From assembly GCA_947579665.1 (NCBI GenBank), contig OX388346.1, positions 92,940,615 through 93,004,614 on the forward strand: a stretch of DNA of 64,000 nucleotides, written 5' to 3'. The position numbers and the translations under genes are program-made. Positions 1 to 10,978 of this stretch are shown piece after piece. The notes under the pieces were generated by a model. The model ran no database searches. It was not told the origin of the DNA and saw only the letters and a list, made by a program, of their open reading frames with translations. This DNA is from Sympetrum striolatum. Its lineage: Eukaryota; Arthropoda; Insecta; Odonata; Libellulidae. Each line of letters opens with the position of its first letter. The stretch's first letter is position 1.

Positions 1-101
1 TAAATCCTTTTTTTTTTCTTTTGAGGACCGTCCCGATATAATGCCGATATGAAATTAGTGTTGTCGATCTGCTTGCAGTATGCAAGCAACATTTTACTCG
101 T
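1..101 (+). repeat. Satellite unit stub (3' end only)
   Basis: Only the last part of a plus-oriented unit is inside the window: the poly-T/GACCGTCCCGATAT block, the GCTTGCA/TGCAAGC hairpin and the ACTCGTA terminus. The array therefore continues beyond the left edge. Confidence 0.8.
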
Positions 102-239
102 ATCTATTATATATAGATGCTTCTCCGGATTCATTCATATATCTATCTATTATATATAGATGCTTCTCTGGATTCATTCATATCTATTATATATAGATGC
201 TTCTCCGGATTCATTCATATAGATAGATAGATAGATAGA
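102..239 (+). repeat. Inter-unit spacer, three tandem copies plus GATA run
   Basis: Three copies of a roughly 40-bp spacer containing GATGCTTCTCCGGATTCATT are followed by a (GATA)n run. The same spacer, in either orientation, sits at most of the other unit junctions. Confidence 0.75.
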
Positions 240-1319
240 TAGGATACTAATTCACAGCCTAAACCACAAGCGTCATTGACTTGAAATTTTTACGACATAT
301 TGGCCATAACGTGTAACCGCCAGAAAAATTGCGATTTTGATCCTCAGTGTCATGGGTTCAATTCCAGAGGGCCCCAAAGTCACGATTTTCTCCATAAGAA
401 TACATGGCGGAGATTTTCGAAAATTTTTTTGAGGCACTTCCCGGAAAAGTAGAGAGTTGAAATTCGAGGGATCGCTAGAAGCCGTGCAATTCCAACGTAA
501 ATCAGAAAGACATCAACAAATATGGTCCATGGTTCGATGCTAGGTCGGGGCAAAAATTGGCCGTTTAAAATGCATTGCGGCGATTTTGAAAATTTTTTTT
601 GGATCCTTTCCCGATAACATGGATACTTGAAACTCGGCACGTCGATAGATATTATAAATATATTTCGTAATCAAATTTTACATGTTCGCTGATGGTCCTT
701 GGTTCGATCCCAGAGGACCATTTGCACTTCTCAATGCATTTCTTACGGAGATAACGGAAACAAAATTTAGGTACTTCCCGGCATGCTATCGACATCAAAC
801 TTTACAAGATACAAGAAAAAGTCTTTAAAAATCAAACTTTGCTTTCACAGCTTATAATATGTCCTGGGTTCGACACCAGGTGTCTCTGCAATCAGAAGTT
901 GATCCGATTTTTAGGAATTATTTGGAAACCTTTCCCAATGATATAGAAATTTGAAATTCGGCATATAGATAGAAATCATAAATAACTTTCAGAAACATTT
1001 TTTAGATTTCCAAGATCGTCCTTGGTTCGAATCCAGAGAGCCATTTACATTCGTGAAAATTAGAACGTGTTTTGAGGCAGTTGTAGCCAATATTTCTGCT
1101 TGAATTTTCACACATGGTTAGAGATGGTGATCTTCTATTGTGCTGCATAGTAAGTTCACCAGTAAGACCCGGGTTCGATGCAAGACGATGAAATTTCAGC
1201 GAATTTTAAGAAAAATTTCAATCCATTTTTTTTCTTTTGAGGACCGTCCCGATATGATGCCGATGTGAGGTTAGTATTGCCGATCTGCTTGCAGTATGCA
1301 AGCTACATTTTACTCGTAT
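240..1319 (+). repeat. Satellite unit A (six monomers)
   Basis: Reference unit. Motif copies start at about 355 (mutated to GGTTCAATTCC), 531, 701, 867, 1024 and 1172. The fourth monomer has a perfect CCTGG/CCAGG stem around the motif. The unit ends in the 7-bp GCTTGCA/TGCAAGC hairpin and ACTCGTA, and abuts unit B end to end. Confidence 0.85.
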
Positions 1320-1329
1320 ATAGATAGGT

Positions 1330-2439
1330 ACGAGTAAAATGTAGCTTGCATACTGCAAGCAGATTGACAACACTAATTTAATATCGGCATTATATAGGGA
1401 AGGTGCTGAAAAGATAAAAAAAGGATTGAAACTAATCTTAAAATTCGCTAAAACTTAATCGAAATTTTTCTTAAAATTTGCTGAAATTTTTATCGGCTGG
1501 CATCGAACCCGGGTCTTACAGGTAAATTTACTATGCAGCACAATAGAAGATCACCATCTCTAACTATGTGTGAAATTTTAGGCAGAAATATTGGCTGCAA
1601 CTGCCTCAAACAACATTCTATTTTTGACGAAAGTAAATCTCTCTCTGGATTCGAAGCAAGGACGATCTTGGAAATCTAAAATTTGTTCTTGAAATTTATT
1701 TATGATCTCTCTGTAGGTGCTTAATTTCGAATTTCTATATTATTGGAAAAGGGCTCAAAATAATTCTTAAAAATCGGATCAACTACTGATTGTAGAGACA
1801 CCTGGTGTCGAACCCAGGAAATATTGTGAGATGTGAATGCATAGTTTGATTTGTAAGGACTTGTTCTTGTATCATGCAAAGTTTGAAGTCGATAGCATGC
1901 CGGGAAGTACCTAAAATTTGTTTCCATTATCTCCGTAAGAAATGCATTGAGGAACGTAAAAGGCCCTCTGGGATCGAACCGAGGACCATCAGCGAATATG
2001 AAAAATTTGATTGTGAAATATATTTGTGATACCTAATCCCATGCAGAATTTCAAATTTCCATGCCATCGGCAAATGGTCCAAAAAAAAACTTAAAAATCG
2101 CCGCAATGCATTTTAAACGGCCGATTTTTGCCCCGACCTAGAATCGAACCATGGACAATATTTGAAAATGTCTTTTTGATTTTCGTTGGATATCCACGGC
2201 ATCTAGCGGTCCCTAGAATTTCAACTCTTTCCTTTTCCGGGAAGTGCCTCAAAAAAATTTTCGAAAATCCCCGCCATGTATTCTTATGGAGAAAAACGCG
2301 ACTTTGGGGCCCTCTGGAATCGAACCAATGACACTGAGGATCAGGATCGCAATTTTTCTGGCGGTTACACGTTATGGCCAATACGTCATAAAAATTTCCA
2401 GTCAATGACGCCAGTAGTTTTGCCTGTGAATTAGTATCC
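1330..2439 (-). repeat. Satellite unit B (six monomers, inverted)
   Basis: Reverse-oriented full unit that meets unit A at their terminal sequences, forming a palindromic junction around 1304-1345. Motif copies (as TCGAACC) lie near 1507, 1653 (mutated), 1811, 1975, 2144 and 2322. Confidence 0.85.
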
Positions 2440-2537
2440 TATCTGGGTATCTGGGTATCTGGGTATCTGGGTATATCATGAATGAATCCGGAGAAGCATC
2501 TATATATAATAGATATAGATAGGTATATAGATAGATA
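2440..2537 (-). repeat. Inter-unit spacer with TCTGGGTA repeats
   Basis: Four tandem copies of a short ATCTGGGT repeat precede an inverted copy of the AT-rich spacer (AATGAATCCGGAGAAGCATC). Confidence 0.7.
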
Positions 2538-3612
2538 GGATACAAATTCACAGCCTAAACCACAAGCGTGATTGAGTTCCAATTTTTACTGCGAATTGGC
2601 CATAACAATTAACCGCCAGAAAAATTGCGATTTCGAACCTCAGTGTCATAGGTTCGATTCCAGAGGGCCCCAAAGTCCCGATTTTTCCCGTTTAAATGCA
2701 TTACTTAGATTTTCGGGAATTTTTAAGAAATACTTCCCGGATAGGTAGAGAATCGAAACTCTGGGAGCCTTTATATATGGTCATGTTCTATCGAAAACAT
2801 AAATGAGTTTTACAGAAAATAACCTGAGTTCGATGCTAGGACAAGGCAAAAATCGGCCGTTTAAAACGCATTATGGCGATTTTTAAGATTTTTTTTCGAC
2901 CCTTTACCGATGGCATGGAAACTTGAAATTCAGCATGGGTTTAGATATCATAAATATATTTCATAATCAAATTTTACATATTCGCTGATGGTCCTTGGTT
3001 CGATCCCAGAGGGACATTTAAATTCCTCAATGCATTTCTTACGGAGATAACGGAAACAAATTTTAGGTACTTCCCAGCACGATATCGACTTCCAACTTTG
3101 CATATAGAAAGATCAAGTCCATAGAAATCAAACAGTGCATTCACAGCTATCAATGTTTCCTGGGTTCGACACCAGGTGTCTCTGCAATCAGAAGTTGATC
3201 CGATTTTTAGGAATTATTTTGAAACCTTTGCCAATAATATAGAAACATCAAATTCGGCATATGGATAGAGATTATAAATAACATTCAGAAACCATTTTTA
3301 GATTTCCAAGATCGCCCTTGGTTCGAATCTAGAGAGCCATTTAAATTCGTGAAAATTAGAACGTCTTTTGAGGCAATTGTAGCCCATATTTCTGCTTAAA
3401 TTTTCACACTTAGTTAGAGATGGTAATGTTCTATTGTGCTGCATAGTAAGTTCACAGTAAAGACCCGGGTTCGATGCCAGACGATGGAATTTCAGCGAAT
3501 TTTAAGAAAAATTTCAATCCATTATTTCTTTTCATGGCCGTCCCGATATGATGCCGACATGAAAATAGTGTTGTCGATCTGCTTGCAGTATGCAAGCAAC
3601 ATTTTACTCGTA
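2538..3612 (+). repeat. Satellite unit C (six monomers)
   Basis: Motif copies near 2651, 2828 (GAGTTCGATGC), 2998, 3164, 3319 and 3467. It follows the order of unit A and has the same terminal hairpin and ACTCGTA end. Confidence 0.85.
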
Positions 3613-3642
3613 TAGCAATATAGCTATATAGCTATATAGATA

Positions 3643-4401
3643 GGATACAAATTCACAGGCTAAACTACAAGGGTCATTGCCTTGAAATTTTTATGACGTA
3701 TTGGCCATAACGAGAAACCCACAGGAAAAAAGCGACTTTGATCCTCAGTGTCATAGGTTCGATTCCAGAGGGCTTCAAAGTCCCAATTTTTCCCGTTTAA
3801 ATGCATTGCCGTGATTTTCGGGATTTTTTAAAAAATACTTTCTGGATAGGTAGAGAAGTTAAACTCAAGGTGCCTATATCGAAAACATCAATGACCTTTA
3901 CAAAAAATATCCTAGGTTCGATGCTAGGACGCTGCAAAGATCTGCCCTTTAAAAAACATTGGAGCTGTTTTTCATTATTTTTTTTGATGCACTTATCGAA
4001 ATGATAGGAAGTTCGTGCTTTGCTGGAAGATGTATGGTTATATCTGGTTAAAGAAAACAGTTTTCGGAAGACCGAACTATTCCTTGGTTCGATGCCAGAG
4101 CACATTTACTTTTCTCTCATAAGAAATATAAGGGAAAAGTAGGACGTCGTTTGAGGCAGTTGCAGATAATATTTCTACTTGAATTTTCACAGATATTTAG
4201 AGATGGTGATCTTCTATTGTGCTGCATAGTAAGTATTACCAGGAAGACCCGGGTTCGATGCCGGACGAATAAATTGCAGCGAATAATCAGAATATTTTCA
4301 ATCCATGTTTTTTTTTCTTTTGACGGCCCTCCCGATATGATGCCGACATGAAGTTAGTGTTGTCGATCTGCATGCTGTATGCAAGCAACATTTTACTCGT
4401 A
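3643..4401 (+). repeat. Satellite unit D (four monomers, variant subtype)
   Basis: Shorter unit with motifs near 3757, 3914, 4087 and 4250. Its second and third monomers carry the variant text found again in units F and M (GATGCAAAGATCTGCCC type), so it belongs to a second unit subtype with an internal deletion. Confidence 0.8.
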
Positions 4402-4460
4402 TATATAGGTATATCCGGAGAAGCGTCTATATATAATAGATATGTACACGAGTAAAATGT
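4402..4460 (-). repeat. Degenerate spacer and first copy of the SINE target site
   Basis: A decayed inverted spacer (TCCGGAGAAGCGTC) runs into ACGAGTAAAATGT at 4448-4460. This is both the terminal sequence of a reverse-oriented unit and the left target-site duplication of the SINE. Confidence 0.65.
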
Positions 4461-4606
4461 TAGCTCCCGGATAGTCATGTTGGCAGCACGTTTGCCTTTG
4501 GTGAAAGCGGTCCCGGGTTCGATTCCCAGTGGGAGCCAATGTGCGAAATGACCTAAGCTGTCGAAGCACTTTTAACAATACTACTATACTACTGTACTAC
4601 TATACT
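4461..4606 (+). mobile_element. tRNA-headed SINE inserted at a satellite unit end
   Basis: The 76-base head (4463-4538) is tRNA-sized. It has acceptor-like arms GCTCCC and GGGAGC, a T-loop GGGTTCGATTCCC, and an anticodon-like loop CTTTGGT that would read UUG (Gln-like). A short body and a TACTAC-type tail follow. It is flanked by the 13-bp direct repeat ACGAGTAAAATGT (4448-4460 and 4607-4619), which fits target-primed insertion. The head is too mismatched in its anticodon and T stems to call a functional tRNA gene. A related but decayed head is at about 32340. Confidence 0.7.
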
Positions 4607-4917
4607 ACGAGTAAAATGTAGCTTGCATGCTGCAAGCAGATCGACAACACTAATTTCATAACGGCATCATGTCGGGACGGTCCCGGAAAGGAAAAAAAGG
4701 ATTGAAAATATTCTTTAAATTCGCTTCAATTTAATCGTCTGCCATCGAACCCTGGTCTTTTTGGTGAAATTTCTATGCAGCACATCAGAAGATCATCTTC
4801 TCTAAATACGTGTGAAAATTCAAGAAGGAATATTGGCTGCAACTGCCTCAAACGAAGACCTACTTTTTACGAATGTTAAATGCTCTCTGGATTCGAACCA
4901 AGGACGATCTACGAAAT
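4607..4917 (-). repeat. Satellite unit E (truncated, two monomers)
   Basis: Reverse-oriented unit with motifs near 4747 and 4891. It stops abruptly at a spacer. It begins at the right copy of the SINE target site. Confidence 0.8.
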
Positions 4918-5040
4918 ATCTATTATATATAGATGCTTCTCCGGATTCATTCATATATATCTGTTATAAAAAGATGCTTCTCCGGATTCATTCATATATA
5001 TATAGCCATATAGCTATATAGCTATATAGCTATATAGATA
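4918..5040 (+). repeat. Inter-unit spacer, two copies plus TAGCTATA repeats
   Basis: Two copies of the GATGCTTCTCCGGATTCATT spacer are followed by a short AGCTATAT tandem run that leads into the next unit. Confidence 0.7.
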
Positions 5041-6149
5041 GGATACAAATTCACAGGCTAAACTACAGGGGTCATTGCCTTGAAATTTTATTAAGTATTG
5101 GCCATAACGTGAAACCCCCAGGAAAAAAGCGACTTTGATTCTCAGTGTCATAGGTTCGATTCCAGAGGGCTCCAAAGTCCCGATTTTTCCCGTTTAAATG
5201 CATTGCCGTGATTTTCGGGAATTTAAAAAAAATACTTTCCGGATAGGTAGAGAAATAAAACTCAAGGTGCCTATACTTATGGTCTAGGACTTTCGAAAAC
5301 ATCAATGACCTTTACAAAAAATATCCTGGGTTCGATGCTAGAACGATGCAAAGATCTGCCCTTTAAAATACATGGGAGCTGTTTTTCATTATTTTTTTTG
5401 ATGCACTTCTCGAAATAATAAGAAGTTCGTGCTTAGCCGGAAAGTGTAAGGTAACAATTGGTTTAAGAAAAAAATTTTCATAAGACCGTACTATTCCTGG
5501 GTTCGATGCCAGAGCACATTAACATTTCTCTCATAACGAATGTAAGGGAAAAGGAAGACTTCGATTGAGGCAGTTGCAACCAATATATCTGCTTGAATTT
5601 TCGCACATAGTTAAAGATTAATATCTTCTATTATTGATGCATAGGAAGTTTTACCAGAAAGACCCGGGTTCGATGCCGGGCGTTAAATATGTCTCCCGTT
5701 TAAAATACATAGGGTTAATATTTCATTATTTTTTTGATGCACTTATCGAAATGATACGAAGTTCGTGCTTGGCTGGAAGATGTATGGTTAAATCTGGTTT
5801 AAGAAAACAGTTTTCAGAAGACCGAACTATTCCGGGGTTCGATGCCAGAGCACATTAAAATTTCTCTCATAAGAAATATAAGGAAAAAGTAGGACGTCGT
5901 TTGAGGCAGTTGCAGCTAATATTTCTGCTTGAATTTTCACACATAGTTAGAGATGGTGATCTTCTATTGTGCTGCATAGTAAGTATCACCAGGAAGACCC
6001 GGGTTCGATACCGGACGAATAAATTGCAGCGAATAATCAGAATATTTTCAATCCATTTTTTTTTCTTTTGACGGCCTTCCCGATATGATACCGATATGAA
6101 ATTTGTGTTGCCGATCTGCTTAAAGTATGCAAGCTACATTTTACTCGTA
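5041..6149 (+). repeat. Satellite unit F (six monomers, variant subtype)
   Basis: Motifs near 5154, 5328, 5499, 5667, 5837 and 6001. Middle monomers match the variant subtype of units D and M rather than A-C. The unit end meets unit G head to head through a short TAGCTATA linker. Confidence 0.85.
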
Positions 6150-6162
6150 GCTATATAGCTAT

Positions 6163-7226
6163 ACGAGTAAAATGTAGCTTGCATACTGCAAGCAGATCGA
6201 CACTAATTTCACGTCGGCATCATATCGGGACGGCCCTCAAAAGAAAAAAAAGGGATTGAAAATATTCTTAAAAATTGCTGCAAATTAATCGTCTGGCATC
6301 GAACCAAGGCCTTCCTGTTGAACCTTCTATGCAGCACAACAGATAATCACCATCTCTTACTAAGAGTCAAAATTCAAGCAGAAATATTGGCTCCAACTGC
6401 CTCAAACGACGTCCTACTTTTCAATAATGTAAATGGCTCTCTAGATTCGAACCAAGGATGATCTAGGAAATCTAAAACATGTTTTTCAAATGGATCAATG
6501 CTCCTCTATCTATATGCCTAATATCATGTTTTAATATTATTGGGAAGGAAATTAATTCATAAATATCGGATATTTTACTGATTGTAGAGACACCTGGTGT
6601 CGAACCCAGGACATATTGGTAGCTGTGAATACACAGTATGATTTTTTAGGACTTTATCTTGTTTCATACAAAGTTTAAAGTCGATATCATGCCGGGAAGT
6701 ACCTAAAACCTTTATCTGTTATCTCCATAAGAAATGCATGAGGAATGTAAATTGCTCTCTGGGATAGAACCAAGAACCATCAGCGAATATGTAAAATTTG
6801 ATTCTGAAATGTATTCATAATCTCCAACTTCATGCCGAGTTTCAAGTTTCCATGACATCGGGAAAGGGTCCAAAAAAAATCTTAAAAATCGCCACAATGC
6901 ATTTTAAACGGCCGATGTTTGCCTTGAACTAGCATCGAACCCAGGATATTTTTTGAAAAACTGATGTTTTCGATATATCATGTCCATATATATAGGCTCC
7001 TAGAGTTTCGATTCTCTACCTATCCCGGAAGTATTTTTTTAAAAATCCCGAAAATCAAAGCAATGCATTTAACTGGGAAAAATCGGGACTTTGGGGCCCT
7101 CTGGAATCGAACCCATGACACTGAGGATCAAAGTCGCTTTTTTCCTGGGGGCTTCACGTTATGGCCAATATGTCATAAAAATTTCAGATCAATGACGCTT
7201 GTAGTTTAGGCTGTGAATTTGTATCC
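6163..7226 (-). repeat. Satellite unit G (six monomers, inverted)
   Basis: Motifs near 6299, 6449, 6600, 6769 (mutated to TAGAACC), 6930 and 7104. Monomer order mirrors unit A. Confidence 0.85.
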
Positions 7227-7302
7227 TATCTATCTATCTATCTATCTATTATATATAGATGCTTCTCCGGATTCATTCATGTATCCATATATATATATAT
7301 AT
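7227..7302 (+). repeat. Inter-unit spacer
   Basis: A (TATC)n run, one spacer copy and an (AT)n run separate two units of the same (minus) orientation. Confidence 0.7.
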
Positions 7303-8342
7303 ACGAGTAAAATGTTGCTTGCATACTGCAAGCAGATCGACCACACTATTCTCTTGTCGGCATCATATAGGGACGGTTATCGAAAGAAAAAAGATGGATT
7401 GAAATTTTTCTTAAAATTCCCTGAAATGCCATCGTCTGGTATCGAACCCGGGTCTTTCTGGGGATACTCACTAAGCAGCACAATAGAAGATAACCATCTC
7501 TAACTATGTGTGAAAATTCAAGCAGAAGAATGGGCTACAACTGCCTCAAAAGACTTTCTAATTTTCACGAATTTTAATGGCTCTCTGGATTCGAACCAAG
7601 GACGATCTTGGAAATCTAAAATATGTTTCAGATTTTTGTTGATGATCTCTATTTATATGCCGAAATTCAAGTTTCTATATTTTTGGCAAAGGTTTCAAAA
7701 TAATTCCTGAAAATCGGATCAACCTCTAATTGCAGAGACACCTGGTGTCGAACCCAGGACACATTGATAGCTGTGATTGCATAGTTTGATTTGTTAAGAC
7801 TTGCTCTTCTATCATGCAAAGCTTGAAGTCGATAGCATGCCGGGAAGTACCTAAAATTTGTTTCCGTTATCTCCGTAAGAAATGGATTGAGGAATTTAAA
7901 TGTCCTTCTGGGATCGAACCAAGGACCATCAGCGAATATGTAAAATTCGATTATGATATATTTTTATGGTATCTAACCTCATACCGAATTTCAAGTTTCT
8001 ATGCCATCGGAAAAGGGTCCAAAAAAAATCTTAAAAATCGCCACAATGCATTTTAAACGGCCGATTTTTGCCCTGACCTAGCATCGAACCAAGGATAATA
8101 TTCGTGGATGTCTTTATGGATTCCTTTAGATATGCACGGCATCTAGCGGTCCCTTGAATTTCAACCCCCTCCTTTTCCGGGAAGTGCCTCAAAAAAAATT
8201 TCGAAAATGCCCGCCATGTATTCTTATGGACAAAATCACGACTTTGGGGCCTTCTGGAATCGAACCCATGACACCGAGGTTCAAGGTCGGCTTTTTCCTG
8301 GAGGTTACACGTCATGGCCATAACGTCGTAAAGATTTCATAA
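7303..8342 (-). repeat. Satellite unit H (six monomers, inverted)
   Basis: Motifs near 7441, 7589, 7748, 7914, 8083 and 8260. The outer end lacks the usual GTATCC start block, so it is slightly truncated. Confidence 0.85.
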
Positions 8343-8403
8343 CTTATATATCTATTATATATAGACGCTTCTCCGGATATACCTATATATATATACATTC
8401 ATA
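8343..8403 (+). repeat. Inter-unit spacer
   Basis: One spacer copy with a G-to-A-type change (GACGCTTCTCCGGATATACC) and an (AT)n run. Confidence 0.65.
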
Positions 8404-9479
8404 GGGGATCAAAATTCTAACCATGTTCCACAAGTGCCAATGACTTGAACTTTTTACGACGTATTGGCCATAACGTGTAACCTCCAGGAAAAAGCCGACT
8501 TTGAACCTCGGTGTCATGGGTTCGATTCCAGAAGGCCCTAAAGTCGCGATTTTCTCCATAAGGATACATGGTGAAGATTTTCGAAAATTTTTTTGAGGCA
8601 CTTTCCGGAAGAATTGAGAGTTGAAATTCAACAGATCGCTATATGCCGTGCATATCTAAAGGAAACCATAATGACATCTACGAAGATTATCCTTGGTTCG
8701 ATGCTAGGTCAGGGCAATTATTCTCCTGTTTAATTTACATTGCGATGTTTAAGATTTTTTTTAATTACCTTCAGATGATTTGGAAACTTGAAACTTGGCA
8801 CGTGGATATATATCATAAATATATTTTATAATCAAATTTTATCAACTCGCTGATGGTCCTTGGTTCGATCCCAGAGGTCCATTTACATCCTACAATGCAT
8901 TTCTTATGGAGATAGCGGAAACAAATTTTAGGTACTTCCCGGCATGATATCGACTTTAAAATTTGCATAAAATAAGATCAAGTCGTTACTGTTCAAACTA
9001 TGCATTCATAGCTACCAATGTGTCCTGGGTTCGACACCAGGCGTCACTACAATCAGTAACTGATCCGATTTTTAAGAATTTTTTGAACCTCTTCCCTTTA
9101 ATATTAAAAATCGAAATTCGGTACATAGATAGAAATTATAAATAAACTTTGAAAAAATATTTTAGATTTCAATGATCGTCCTTGGTTCGAATCCAGGGAG
9201 CCATTTACATTCGTGAAAATTATAACGTATTTTGAGGCAGTTGTAGCCAAAATTGCTTCTTGAATTATCACACATAGTTAGAGATGGTGATCTTCTATTG
9301 TGCTGCATAGTAAGTTCACCAGAAAGACCCGGGTTTGATGCCAGACGATGAAATTTAAGCGAATTTTAAGAAAAATTTCAATCCTTTTTTTTTCTTTTGC
9401 GGACCGTCCCGATATTATGCCGATTTGAAATTAGTACTGCCGATCTGCTTGCAGTATGCAAGCTACATTTTACTCGTAT
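8404..9479 (+). repeat. Satellite unit I (six monomers)
   Basis: Motifs near 8518, 8694, 8862, 9029, 9184 and 9331 (mutated to GGTTTGATGCC). Its terminus meets unit J across a 5-base linker, making a nearly perfect terminal palindrome at 9448-9516. Confidence 0.85.
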
Positions 9480-9484
9480 TATAT

Positions 9485-10200
9485 ACGAGTAAAATGTAGC
9501 TTGCATACTGCAAGCAGATCGACAGCACTAATTTCAGAACGGAATTATATCGGGACGGTCCCGGAAAGGAAAAAAAGGATTGAAAATATTCTTAAAATTC
9601 GCTTCAATTTAATCGTCTGCCATCGAACCCGGGTCTTTTTGGTAAAATTTCTATGCAGCACATCAGAAGATCATCTTCTCTAAATACGTGTGAAAATTCA
9701 AGCAGAAATATTGGCTGCAACTGCCTCAAACGAAGACCTACTTTTCACGAATGTTAATAGCTCTCTGGATTCGAACCAAGGACAATCTAGGAAATATAAA
9801 ATATGTTTTCGAAATGTATCTATAAGTTCTATATATATGCCGAATTTAAAGTTTTAATATTATTGGGAAGGGGTTCAAAATAATTCTTAAAAATCGGATC
9901 AGTGACTGATTGTAGAGACGCCTGGTGTCGAACCCTGAACGTATTGGAAGCTGCAAATGCACAAAATGATTTGCTAAGACTTGATCTAATTTCATACTAA
10001 GTTTTAAGTCGGTATCATACCGGGAAGTACCTAAAATGTGTTTCCGTTATCCCCATAAGAAATGCATAGCGGAGTGCAAATGGCCCTCTGGGATCGAACC
10101 AAGGACCATCAGCGAATATGTAAAATTTGATTATGAAATATATTTATGATTTCTAACTCCATGCCAAATTTCAAGTTTCCATGCATTCGGAATGGGGTCA
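9485..10200 (-). repeat. Satellite unit J (four monomers, truncated)
   Basis: Motifs near 9623, 9772, 9928 and 10096. It breaks off inside a monomer and is joined directly to unit K in opposite orientation. Confidence 0.8.
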
Positions 10201-10921
10201 TTTGGACCCCTTCCCGTTGACATGGAAACTTGAAATTCGGCATGGAGTTGGAGATCATATATATTACATTATTAAATTTTAAATATTCGCTGATGGTCCA
10301 TGGTTTGATCCCAGAGAGCCATTTACATTCCTCAATGCATTTCTTATGGACATAACAGAAAAAAGTTTTAGGTACTTCCTGGCATGATATCGACTTCAAA
10401 CTTTGTATGAAATAAGATGAAATCCTAATAAGTCATACTGTGCATTCACAGCTACCAATATTTCCTGGGTTCGACACCAGGCGTCTCTACAATCAGTAAA
10501 TTATCCGATTTTTAAGAATTAATTTAAACCCCTTCCCAAAAATATTAAAACATGAAGTTAGGCGTATTGATAGAGAACAAAGATACATTTCAAAAACGTG
10601 TTTTAGATTTCCTAGATCGTCCTTGGTTCGGAACCAGAGAGCCATTTACATTATCGAAAAGTAGGACGTCGCTTGAGGCAGTTGGAGCCAATATTTCTGC
10701 TTGAATTATCACACATAGTAAGAGATGCTGATTCTCTGTTGTTCTGCATAGTAGGTTCACCATGAAGGTCTAGGTTCGATGCCAGACGATTAAATTGCAG
10801 CGAATTTTAAGAATATTTTCAATCCCTTTTTTTTTTCTTTCGAGGACCGTCCCGATATGATGCCGACATGAAATTAGTGTTGTCGATCTGCTTGCAGTAT
10901 GCAAGCTACATTTTACTCGTA
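10201..10921 (+). repeat. Satellite unit K (four monomers, truncated)
   Basis: Motifs near 10300 (GGTTTGATCCC), 10468, 10624 and 10771. It mirrors unit J from the centre GGGGTCATTTGGACCCC. The arms are clearly diverged from each other, so the palindrome is old. Confidence 0.8.
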
Positions 10922-10978
10922 TCTATTATATATAGATGCTTCTCCGGATTCATTGATATATCATATATATATATAGAG
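10922..10978 (+). repeat. Inter-unit spacer
   Basis: One spacer copy followed by (AT)n and GAGAG. Confidence 0.65.

Noticed and set aside
4463..4538. Genuine tRNA-Gln gene
   Set aside because: It is tRNA-sized, but the anticodon and T stems have mismatches, and a body, tail and target-site duplication show it is a SINE head.
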